A stretch of DNA of 11,016 nucleotides from Amoeboradix gromovi (Eukaryota; Sanchytriomycota; Sanchytriomycetes; Sanchytriales; Sanchytriaceae). The position numbers were made by a program, and so were the translations under genes. Below the pieces are notes generated by a model, which did not search any database, had not been told where the DNA came from, and saw only the letters and a program-made list of their open reading frames with translations. Position 1 is the first letter of the stretch; every line of letters starts with the position of its first letter. The stretch is taken from NCBI GenBank assembly GCA_018985225.1, contig JADGIF010000320.1:1-11016 (forward strand), in the 5' to 3' direction. This document shows positions 1-7,786 of the stretch, piece by piece.

Positions 1-25
1 GTGTCATTTGAAGATAGATAGAGAT

Positions 26-187
26 CATATGGCAGCAAGGAACATATACATCAAGTATCTGCATCCTTAATCAATCCCACCTCAGGGTAGTGCAAGCGGG
101 AGCAATCACTGTAACGGAGATCTAGCATTGCTAGTTTATCTGTGGGAATTCTCGATTTTCTCGGAAATCAGGTCTTTTAACGAGGAG
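26..187. repeat. Dispersed direct repeat, copy A (~160 bp)
   Basis: This stretch aligns along its whole length with 9396-9555, in the same orientation. I count roughly a dozen mismatches and a few single-base gaps, so identity is about 90% by eye. Both copies begin at CATATGGCAGCAAGG and end at AACGAGGAG, and the flanks are unrelated. It contains a near-palindrome, CTAGCATTGCTAG. It could be a solo LTR, a subtelomeric repeat or a short non-autonomous element. I see no clear TG...CA ends or target-site duplication, so the class is open. Confidence 0.85.
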
Positions 188-451
188 TTCGTTGATCATA
201 ACCCAAATTTTTAATGAAAATGTTGCACAGATTCGCACAAATTTAGCAAAACCAATAGTTGTCATTATTTTAATGATATTAGGGATGAATTGGTTACATA
301 GCAGTGGTATTCTGCTTTGTGATAAGAAGCACAAAACATGTACGTTGCTCTTAATTTTATGAAATTTATTGCTGCTGATAGCTTTGTGAAGTTTTGAGAT
401 TTGATATCTCAGTTGTTATTAGACGTACGGAACGTATGATGGTTGTGCCTG

Positions 452-474
452 ATTGGCTAGGTCTGATATAAAAA
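452..474 (+). promoter_or_regulatory. CCAAT-type and TATA-type elements of the CTL gene
   Basis: ATTGG (inverted CCAAT) lies at 452-456 and TATAAAAA at 467-474, upstream of the ATG at 506. Only 31 bases separate the TATA-like element from the start codon, so if it is used the 5' leader is very short. Assignment is by motif only. Confidence 0.4.
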
Positions 475-505
475 CATTCCAAAATACTTTCACCAAGCCA
501 CGCAG

Positions 506-2484
506 ATGTCTGAAGAAAAGAAAGCTCCAAAGAGAGAATACTCTACGGAAGCAGGCCCAGTAAAACAAAGAAAAGTTAAAGATGTTCCATTCATCATTTT
601 GTTTGTCTTAATGTGGGTCGGCATGTTTATCATCTCAGGACTAGCTATAAGTAAGGGAAATATCAAAAGATTGAAATACGGTCGCGACTATCTAGGAAAT
701 TTGTGTGGGGACAAGAACTCGTTTGCCCTACCAGATGGTAACAAAGTCGATTTTGATTTTACTACGAAAAAGTACTTGTATTTTGTAGATGTAGGGTTCG
801 TTAAAAATCCAAACTCTATTTGTGTAGATGCATGTCCAAGTTATAGCAACACCACTACTGTTTTAATTAAGGACATAATCGATGCCCAGTACAAGAAGGT
901 TCCGGCTGAGTTTCAAGTGAATTCTACAATTCCTCAACCTTATTATGATGTAAGATCTACTGCATATAGATGTGTACCGAGCAGCTCCTTTAAATATAAT
1001 TTTAATGTTACACAATATGGTAAGCCATTATTTGGTGGGTCTGGAAGCGCGGACCAGAACGAAGCACAAGATGCTGTTATGGCGGATCAAGGCGAGAAAA
1101 ACGGGTTATCTGCAATTTGGGAAACTCTGGAAAACTCAGTAGGATATATTGCAATAGCTCTTTTGATTGGAACGCTTTTATCAATATTATGGCTCGTTGT
1201 GATTCAGATATTTGGTAAGTTCATGATCTGGTTTACCCTAGTTTTTACGAATTTTGCATTTTTTGGCTTGGGTGCATTCTTCTTAGCGAATTACTCCGCT
1301 GCCTCAAAGGGCAAAGCAGCATCATACAGCAGTAAAGCATTCAGTTCCGCGGCGCAGAATGAGAATGTGATGTTAGGATGCGGCATCACTTGTTTAAGTA
1401 TAGGTGTACTATTACTAGCAGTTACAATATTTATGGGACGACGAATTCATCTGGCTGTTGATTTAATGTCAGAAGCATCAATTGCTATGAGAGCCATGCC
1501 TTCATTGATGTTGATGCCTGTTATAAAGTATGTGCTACTATTGGGAGTATTCGCATGGTCTTTATTTATTATGAGCTTACTGGCATCATCTGGTGACATG
1601 ATTGCCGCTTCTGTTACCAATGGCTCTGAAAAAATTGCTTCAAAATATGAACCTGACCAGGTATTGAACTATTTACAGATTTATTACTTATTTGGAACTT
1701 TTTGGACATTTAACTTTATAGTTGCTGTCGCAGAAACTATCACGGCAGGTGCAGTGGCACAATGGTATTGGACTTTAGACAGAAAAAATCTTCCAAAGAA
1801 AATCGTGTGGGATTCTGTTGTTCGAACACTAAAATATCACTTGGGGTCAGTTGCAATTGGGTCCCTATTAATAGCAATTTTGCAAACTCTCAGAGCGATG
1901 TTGTCATATGCGCAAATGCATTCTAAAAAAGCAAAAAGTATTTGGGTAAAAAGAGCTTTGAGCTGCTTATCATGCTGCCTGTTTTGTTTCGAGAAGGCAT
2001 TGAAGTTTCTGAACACAAATGCATATATTGAGGTAATTTCAGATTTATTTAGATCGCAATATATGGTTTTGGCTTCTGTGAAGCAGCCAAAGAGGCATTT
2101 CACTTGTTATGGAGAAATGCTGCTCGTGCATTGGTGGTAAATGGTGTCGGCGATTTTATCATTTTCCTCGGAAAAGCTGCCGTTACTGCATCCACAGTGT
2201 TTATAACATTCTTCCTACTAAATCGCTCGGATGACGTTTCGCAGGACAATGAAGAGTCTAAGGGATTGTTCATGATGCCTTTGTTGTTTGTTGCATTAGG
2301 AACATACTTCATAGCGTCATTATTTACCTCTGTGTTTAAATTATCAGTCCAAACAATATTTTTGTCACTTTTGGAAGATGGTGAGCGTAATGATGGCTCT
2401 GCAGCGAAGCCGTTTTATGCTCCTCAAGACTTGGTCGAATTTTTAAATCATAAACCTGCTGGTGGAATGACAGAAAAGAAATAA
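506..2484 (+). CDS. PNS1: SLC44/CTL-family choline-transporter-like protein, join(506..2032,2053..2484)
   Basis: Multi-pass membrane protein of the choline-transporter-like family, called Pns1 in fungi and SLC44/CTL in animals. Family members are linked to choline and possibly ethanolamine movement across plasma or organelle membranes; the substrate here is inferred. Joining the exons gives 652 aa, close to animal CTL1. In order: basic cytosolic N-terminus; TM1 ~27-49; a loop at ~50-210 with the family signature RLKYGRDYLGNLCG, KNPNSICVDACP and sequons at 115 and 139; then hydrophobic segments at ~212-235, 239-262, 289-310, 336-360, 393-416 and 445-468; the conserved AVAQWYWT stretch; and, after the junction, IAIYGFGFC, HLLWRN and two last segments at ~540-566 and 581-605. 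Without removal of 2033-2052 the frame ends at 2140, before the last two membrane segments. The ATG follows a short leader with a TATA-like box. The long loop is SLC44-like rather than the ~540-aa budding-yeast Pns1 form. Family assignment is firm; the symbol is by family. Confidence 0.9.
2033..2052 (+). other. Putative 20-nt ultrashort intron in the CTL gene (phase 0)
   Basis: The insert reads GTAATTTCAGATTTATTTAG. It follows the codon GAG (Glu509), and the next exon starts ATC GCA ATA TAT GGT. Exact removal joins NAYIE to IAIYGFGFC, the continuous and highly conserved motif of the CTL family, and reopens the frame for 143 more residues. The length is 3n+2, so read-through gives an early stop at 2138-2140. 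It has GT...AG ends, AT-rich content and the context AG|GTA...TAG|AT. An indel pseudogene or sequencing error is the alternative. Confidence 0.8.
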
Positions 2485-2501
2485 ATAATTACTAATTATT
2501 T
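2480..2501 (+). terminator. AATAAA over the CTL stop codon plus AT-rich palindrome
   Basis: AATAAA at 2480-2485 overlaps the TAA stop. The 19-bp perfect inverted repeat AAATAATTA-C-TAATTATTT (2483-2501) follows at once. A polyadenylation or 3'-processing role is inferred from position and composition. Confidence 0.4.
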
Positions 2502-3263
2502 CTATTGGCACAACACACCATTTAATTAATTGTAATTTGCTCTGCACTAGAGTACTTTTTGTGGATACTGAGTCCTCATTCTTGTACCTTGATACTAGTT
2601 TCAAATCAGAATGAGTATCTGTCTGATGCATGCCTACAAACGGTATGCTACTCGCTTTTCCTATTAAAGCAGAGGTTTTCAGCAATACCACAAAGTAAGA
2701 AGCAAATCTTTCCATTTGCCTTTCGGGGATCAATTGCTTTTCACGTCAAATAGAGGTAGTTGCGATCTTTGAAGACACTTGTTTCTGGTAAAGCTACGAC
2801 TTCCGAAATATAATAGAACCACATGTAAAGATGACTGCCTTAGAAGTCGAAACATTCCTACTTTGCGTGAATTAAGGATGGACGCACATTCTATTAAATG
2901 ATTATCGACAAGATAAGAACTTCATGGTCCCTGCTACTCCGCTGACGCTTTTAAGAGGCCCAATCGGGAAGCACTTGAATCATAAAAATCCGCTACAAAC
3001 GCCAAATATGTACCTATTTGTTGTAGTAAATTGCTACCTTAACCTTATTATTTTTATTAGTGTTTCATATTGATTCTACAAAAAAAGGATCCAATGATTT
3101 CCTTGCCAGTAAAATGGTCTTGAGGAGCTTAAACAATGTATTTTTGGACACCTTTATTGGACGTTTACTATTTAATTCCATCTCTTTTTGCCATCCCCTT
3201 TTGCTCCCCTCTAGTCCTGTCTCGATAGAGCATCTTCTCCTGTTTAAAGATATAATTTTATAA
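2485..3263. other. Intergenic region without a supported gene
   Basis: About 780 bp between the CTL stop and the RAD52 start. I find no convincing tRNA boxes or conserved protein. Open stretches at 2559-2753 (+) and 2443-2733 (-) match no family I know. It probably carries the CTL 3' UTR and the RAD52 promoter; a TATAATTTTATAA stretch abuts the RAD52 ATG. Confidence 0.5.
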
Positions 3264-4151
3264 ATGAGCCCCAATAATAATCAATTGAGGTACTCCAGCA
3301 CTGAGAAAAAAGAATTACAGCTTATGCTTAGCAAAAGGGCCGGTCCAGAATTTATCAGCAAGAGGGCTGGACAGGGATCAACCAAGCATAACTATATTCA
3401 AGGCTGGCATTATTTCGAACTCCTTAACGGTGTTTTTGGCTTTAATGGATGGAGCTCAAGTATTCTGGACCATGGAATTGATGACATTGAAGTTATTGGA
3501 ACTGATGAGAATCCAAAGTACAACGTTGCTACTTTTGCGACGGTTAGGTTAACGTTAAAAGATGGTACATGTAGAGAGGACCTCGGTGTTGGGGAAGCCT
3601 CTAATGCAAAGTCTAAAGCTGCTGGGCTCAAACAAGCTAGAAAAGAAGCTGTTACCGACGCAATAAAGAGATGTTTCCGACAGTTTGGATCAATAGCCAA
3701 CTATTTGGGTGATGACAATTTCAACAAGATACTACAGCAAGCCAAAAACATACCCCAAAATAAGATTGACTCAAATGACTTTGTACATATGGCTGATTTA
3801 AGGCAATTTAGATCCAATGTTAATAATAAAATAGATGCCGAATTACAAGCTGATGAAAGTAAGGAACCGAAGCTGCCTACTCACGTAGAAGTAAATCTTT
3901 CTAATCTCAAGTTGCCTATGGTGCAGCAGGACAATCAAATTCCAAGATCAAATACAGCTGCGAATGACATGGGTTCTGAATGGTCCATAGATATGGATAA
4001 TATTGACCCTGCCGATTTAGATCGTGCAAGAAGGATATCGAGAAACGATCAAGAGAATGATTCATTTTCTAAGACTCCAAAAAAATCGAATTTCACCAAA
4101 AACGTACTTGAAGTAATTTCGCCAGAGAACTCAAGGCGCAAGAAGAAATAA
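3264..4151 (+). CDS. RAD52: Rad52 recombination mediator / single-strand annealing protein, compact form
   Basis: Nuclear homologous-recombination protein. The family binds single-stranded DNA as a ring, anneals complementary strands and, in fungi, loads Rad51 onto RPA-coated DNA. The Rad52 fold fills residues ~11-165: LSKRAGPEFISKR, YIQGWHYFELLNGVFGFNGWSSSI, VRLTLKDGT-REDLGVG and ARKEAVTDAIKRCFRQFG are close to family consensus, nearer Rad52 than Rad59. The tail is short and low-complexity, with an acidic patch (SEWSIDMDNIDPADLD, ~233-248) that could contact RPA and a terminal SRRKKK possible nuclear signal. At 295 aa it is far shorter than the ~470 aa of S. cerevisiae Rad52, and I see no clear Rad51-binding FVTA-like motif. 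The ATG is the first in frame. The gene is convergent with the GATA factor, with 24 bp between stop codons. Confidence 0.92.
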   Translation: MSPNNNQLRYSSTEKKELQLMLSKRAGPEFISKRAGQGSTKHNYIQGWHYFELLNGVFGFNGWSSSILDHGIDDIEVIGTDENPKYNVATFATVRLTLKDGTCREDLGVGEASNAKSKAAGLKQARKEAVTDAIKRCFRQFGSIANYLGDDNFNKILQQAKNIPQNKIDSNDFVHMADLRQFRSNVNNKIDAELQADESKEPKLPTHVEVNLSNLKLPMVQQDNQIPRSNTAANDMGSEWSIDMDNIDPADLDRARRISRNDQENDSFSKTPKKSNFTKNVLEVISPENSRRKKK

Positions 4152-4168
4152 GCATTTCAATAATCTTA

Positions 4169-4180
4169 AATAAATTTATT
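4169..4180. terminator. Palindromic bidirectional AATAAA signal between convergent genes
   Basis: AATAAATTTATT is a perfect 12-bp palindrome, so AATAAA reads out on both strands. On the plus strand it lies 18 bp after the RAD52 stop. On the minus strand it overlaps the TAA stop of the GATA gene. A shared polyadenylation role is inferred. Confidence 0.55.
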
Positions 4181-4935
4181 CATCTAATTTTGGAGTTAAT
4201 TGCTGCACAAGTACGGATGCTTCATTTTTAGGTAAATCAACAGATTCTAATTTTGACAATGCGTCAGACAAAAATGCTTGGAAACTACTCACGGAGTTAA
4301 GCATATCTCTTAAAGATGTGGGGCTTAGCACCTGAGAACTAATAACTAAGCTATTACCAAATGTAGCTATATGCTGTCCTACAACTCTAGAATCGAAGGT
4401 TTCTAGTTTAGGGGTTGTTATTTTCGGAAGGTCAGGTAGTGCAGGTAATCTTTTTCTTCTTTTTATAGTCGGGCTCTTCATGTTAGATGGCCGATGATTG
4501 CTGTGCAATTTGAAATACAACCCACAAGCATTACAAAGAGGTGATCCATCTAGATAAATTAAAAATACCTGGAGAGCGTCTCCATAATGGAGTCGAGGAT
4601 GTACCACAGTTGGAGCAATGAATTCCGTTTGAATGATAATTGCCTTGGTTCAAAGTTGGACATCCACGACAAGCTTCATTTCCACCAGTCCCATTGCACC
4701 GAGTAGGTCCACTGCATTTTGGTTTTGGAAGTCTCAAATCCTCTATCGATGGCAAAGTGAATTGCTGTATGTCAATACTTCTTTTGGGTAACGATTTCTC
4801 AGCTATGTAATATAACCCGCATGAGTTACACACTACTTCTCCATTTGGTATATTTCTCCACATTCGCGTAATTGTTGTCTTACAGTGATGGCATATCTTT
4901 GGAGAGCTCTGAATTAGATTTTCTATTTGATTCAT
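4176..4935 (-). CDS. FEP1: Fep1/SreA/Sfu1-type GATA iron-responsive repressor, join of 4935..4569 and 4549..4176
   Basis: GATA-family DNA-binding repressor. The family shuts down iron-uptake and siderophore genes when iron is plentiful, binding WGATAR sites through two zinc fingers and sensing iron through a cysteine-rich region between them. The joined product is 246 aa. Finger 1 is C15-X2-C18-X17-C36-X2-C39. The cysteine-rich region is C74-X5-C80-X8-C89-X2-C92, the diagnostic spacing of this subfamily. Finger 2 is C107-X2-C110-X17-C128-X2-C131 with TPLWRR and CNACGLYFKLH. A basic patch (KRRKR, ~152-156) and a helical C-terminus (~200-240) follow. Finger 1 has TRMWRN instead of TPLWRR, so its DNA contacts may differ. 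Finger 2 exists only if 4550-4568 is removed; otherwise the frame stops at 4531. The protein is much shorter than S. pombe Fep1 (~560 aa). The ATG context (ACACCATGA) is good. Confidence 0.9.
4550..4568 (-). other. Putative 19-nt ultrashort intron in the GATA gene (phase 1)
   Basis: On the minus strand the insert reads GTATTTTTAATTTATCTAG. It splits the Asp123 codon as G|AT. Removing exactly these 19 nt turns a broken finger (LWRRSPG then off-frame) into LWRRSPDGSPLCNACG with the canonical 17-residue loop. The length is 3n+1. The ends are GTA...TAG in the exon context AG|...|AT, the same as the 20-nt insert in the CTL gene, and both end ATTTATYTAG. Confidence 0.82.
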
Positions 4936-5644
4936 GGTGTTTCAGGGCTTTCACCCGAATTTAATACAAACCAAGCGCTAAAGACGTCTGCTTTTCCAAG
5001 GATCGAAATTTGATTATTGGCGGCTCTTCTCGCTTTATTGCGATTTACTATTGATACGTGATAGCGGGCATCCACTTAACTAACAAATTTTTACAGATAC
5101 ATTCCACATTTTCATCATGTATAAACGAAGAGAAATAGTCTTACAATCACTTCTTCTTATCAGCTTGGTCTTTCATCGTTTATAAGCAAAGATTCTCTGA
5201 CTCTAAGATGTCGTTCTTGTCTTAATAGCCTTTTAGAGTTGGAGAGGCTCAGTGGCTGCCGAAATCGTAATTGAAGAAGTAAAATAAAATCCGTGTGCGC
5301 ATTCATGTTTTCTTTTTCTTCAAAGTTTCATCTCTGGTACAAGGCTGGTGGCCTCTTTCTTTCAATTAACGGTTGATTCAAGACAATCAGAATAATTATT
5401 GCAATCGTTATGCAGGTTTCCACAAATTTATTGCAACCATGAACGACAACTCTCTAGTTAGCAAACTTTGAGCGAATTACATAGTTCATTGGCATCTTGC
5501 TTTGTAGTGACACCACTAGCAAATTTTCAAGACCAACCTTTAAAGTGCTATCTTTAGATGTTATATTTGAGTCGTTTGGCTAACATTAATACAACAAGAT
5601 ATATTTATAGAAGCAATTAGTTAGGTTATAAGTGTGTTTATTGA
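4936..5644 (-). promoter_or_regulatory. Upstream region of the GATA repressor with WGATAR motifs
   Basis: About 700 bp between the SCT1 stop and the GATA-factor start, both minus-strand genes. TGATAA lies at 5157-5162 (minus strand) and TGATAG at 5059-5064 (plus strand). Factors of this subfamily bind such sites, so autoregulation is possible, but six-base motifs are expected by chance at this length. A 48-codon ORF (5306 to 5160, minus) with a good ATG context lies inside and could be an upstream ORF or noise. SCT1 has AATAAA (minus) at 5637-5642, 2 nt after its stop. Confidence 0.3.
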
Positions 5645-7669
5645 TCAGGTGGAATCACCGCCAATCCTTTTTCTTAAGTTACTGCTTGTTATTTCTAGCA
5701 CATCGTCATCCGCAATTGACTTGGCTATCGATTGGATAACGGACTGCCCCGGCAATAAATCACTAGATGATGTCGCCTTATCAAAGTCCTTTTTATCTAC
5801 CAGTTCCCATGCATTCTCGCTTGGTGACAACTTTTTAATCAAGTTTTCACCACTTGGCCATCCACTCAAGAAATTCAAATGCAGTCCAAGTTGGCTTGCA
5901 GCTACTTCATCTTCAAGATGCTTGTCAGTAAGAAAGTATATTTTGAAGTCTGGGAATAAGCTTGGTCCCAGCTCATTTATAACATAATTGACCTGGTCGT
6001 ACAGGTCTTTACGCATCTCTCTAAGTTTCTTTGTGGGCTGGTAATAGAACACTTTTGGAAATATCACATACCACAACGGTTTCAATGATTTGTAGATGTC
6101 CAGTCCAGTCTCGCCTAATCTTAGGGCACAATATGTGCCAAATGGTAGAGCAACTGTGAAGTATATTGTATATTTAATAGATAGAAGTAAAGCTATGCCT
6201 TTCCTCAGCTGAAGTATGAAAAATGCTAATGAATAAATCGAATAAAAAATGGCTAGTAGAACCAAACCAAACAATATCTTCCAGGTGCTCTGTACATCTC
6301 TGCCCCATAGTTTAACAGTGCTGTTGTTTTTGGCTTCATCCGCCTTCCTTTGACTCAATATTGATGCTATAACGGCTATTGGAAGATTTAATAATATAAA
6401 TGGAACTGCAAATACTGTATAGGTAAGTAGCAAACATAATCTAAAGCTCATTAGGTAGATTGCTCGGTTTCTGCTGATGGCTGTCTTCTCTACTTGATGG
6501 TCTCTCAATCCATAATAAGATAATGATTCGTTGTATGAGAGAACCTTTGCAGTCAAAGTTTTAATGCGTTCATCATTCATATGCTGAATATATCCCTTCA
6601 TCAATCTTCTGGTCAGTTCCAGCTTCTGCACCATGGTCAGCTTTTGGTTTAACGGTGTGTACATTCTGCGGACCGCTTGTAGAACTTCAAGAGTTTGGTA
6701 GTCTGGTGCAGTTACTGTAACATTTCTAACACCTGTAACTATCATTTCCAGTAGCTTACCACATGCTTCTCTTTTCATGGATCCTCCGGTCTTATACATT
6801 TCAATAAGTTCCACCGGAACTTCAAAAGGAACCCCAAATTCAACAACTGCACGAGACCTGAACCTGTCTGCGTGAAAATAACTAAGACCGCAAGGGACAA
6901 TTTTTAAACCACAACTAGGATATTCGCTAAGAGTTGTTAATGCCATAATGGCTATACCTGCCTTCATTGGCAGCAGCTCGCTCTGGTCATGGGATCCGCC
7001 TTCAGGAAATATGCCCAAACAATTGCCACTTGCAAGGTGTTTAGAGACACTTGAATACATGTCATCATAGTCAGTAGGCTCTTGATATTTAAAAGACAAC
7101 GGTTTGTCGAAAATCGCCAGCCAATCTTTGACTTTGCAATCCACAAGTACAGTACCATCATCAATTATCTCTACGATAGTGAAAGAATTTTTGCCAATGA
7201 GAATTACACCCTTCAATTTATAATTGGTAAACTTAGTGTCATATCCAAAGAGCTTTATACGCAACTCAGTTTCTAATGATTCTAATACTTGAGGAAACTC
7301 AGAATCAGAATCCAGGATGTTGAATGATTTAGAACGAATCATGACTTGACCAGTACCAGGTTTGGTAATATCTTGAGGCCTTTCTACTCCAATGCTGTTC
7401 ATCCAGTTAGCGTACATTCCTACTAGTTTACGCCGTAATGATGCCTTGGCAATTAAGAAAGATACCGGACGAGTAGCAGTTTTAAGAACTACAAATGGGT
7501 CTACAAATTGGTTGTGGTGAGGCGCGATACTGAATATTACAGGACCCTTTGAAGGAATATAATGTGATCCACGAGATTTTACTTCTCTAAAAAATATGGA
7601 GACCACCATAATAAAGAACCTAGAGATAATTTGGTACATCATGCCGAAATTCTTGTTCGTAGTAGGCAT
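5645..7669 (-). CDS. SCT1: Glycerol-3-phosphate / dihydroxyacetone-phosphate 1-O-acyltransferase, Sct1/Gpt2 type
   Basis: Endoplasmic-reticulum membrane enzyme. It acylates the sn-1 position of glycerol-3-phosphate (and dihydroxyacetone phosphate), the first committed step of phospholipid and triacylglycerol synthesis. The product is 674 aa. The PlsC acyltransferase domain spans ~35-285. Catalytic motif I is H52-X4-D57 (APHHNQFVDP). Substrate-binding motif III is FPEGGSHD (221-228), followed by LLPMKAGIAIMAL and IVPCGLSYFHADRFRSRA. Hydrophobic segments at ~403-437, 463-486 and 490-517 are the C-terminal membrane anchors. The protein is shorter than yeast Sct1 and Gpt2 (about 740-760 aa), mainly from a short C-terminal tail. 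The frame is uninterrupted. The ATG at 7669 is used; Met10 and Met11 are possible alternatives. Only ~117 bp separate it from the upstream SWIB gene stop, so its promoter is compact. I cannot tell the Sct1 and Gpt2 paralogues apart. Confidence 0.94.
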   Translation of the reverse strand: MPTTNKNFGMMYQIISRFFIMVVSIFFREVKSRGSHYIPSKGPVIFSIAPHHNQFVDPFVVLKTATRPVSFLIAKASLRRKLVGMYANWMNSIGVERPQDITKPGTGQVMIRSKSFNILDSDSEFPQVLESLETELRIKLFGYDTKFTNYKLKGVILIGKNSFTIVEIIDDGTVLVDCKVKDWLAIFDKPLSFKYQEPTDYDDMYSSVSKHLASGNCLGIFPEGGSHDQSELLPMKAGIAIMALTTLSEYPSCGLKIVPCGLSYFHADRFRSRAVVEFGVPFEVPVELIEMYKTGGSMKREACGKLLEMIVTGVRNVTVTAPDYQTLEVLQAVRRMYTPLNQKLTMVQKLELTRRLMKGYIQHMNDERIKTLTAKVLSYNESLSYYGLRDHQVEKTAISRNRAIYLMSFRLCLLLTYTVFAVPFILLNLPIAVIASILSQRKADEAKNNSTVKLWGRDVQSTWKILFGLVLLAIFYSIYSLAFFILQLRKGIALLLSIKYTIYFTVALPFGTYCALRLGETGLDIYKSLKPLWYVIFPKVFYYQPTKKLREMRKDLYDQVNYVINELGPSLFPDFKIYFLTDKHLEDEVAASQLGLHLNFLSGWPSGENLIKKLSPSENAWELVDKKDFDKATSSSDLLPGQSVIQSIAKSIADDDVLEITSSNLRKRIGGDST

Positions 7670-7786
7670 GAATCAGAGGAGTTTTAAAAAATAAGAAGTA
7701 ATAGCGACAGTACCAGTGGAAATCAGCTAAGAGCTGAGGAAAATACCGAAAATTGATAAGCGGCTCAAGAATTTTTGTTCAAGTGT

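Noticed and set aside
131-334. 67-aa minus-strand ORF overlapping repeat copy A
   Set aside because: The frame is not preserved in copy B, which has a one-base difference, and no protein family is recognised.
2033-2052. Programmed ribosomal frameshift or simple sequencing indel instead of an intron in the CTL gene
   Set aside because: A one- or two-base shift would leave about six extra residues inside NAYIE-IAIYG. The exact GT...AG ends and the parallel case in the GATA gene fit splicing better. Not excluded without RNA data.
2443-2733. 96-aa minus-strand ORF overlapping the 3' end of the CTL gene
   Set aside because: It has an ATG but no recognisable motif, and it covers a coding 3' end. 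Chance is more likely.
2773-2901. Stop-to-stop plus-strand stretch that reads like a protein C-terminus (SRNIPTLRELRMDAHSIK)
   Set aside because: Only about 42 codons without a useful ATG near its start, and no known family.
3060-3274. Plus- and minus-strand ORFs of 67-69 aa just before RAD52
   Set aside because: They begin with GTG or TTG rather than ATG, overlap each other on opposite strands, and lie in the presumed RAD52 promoter.
5160-5306. 48-aa minus-strand ORF with a good ATG context (MNAHTDFILLLQLRF...)
   Set aside because: Leucine/arginine-rich composition with rare CGA and CGG codons and no recognised family. Kept only as a possible upstream ORF of the GATA gene.
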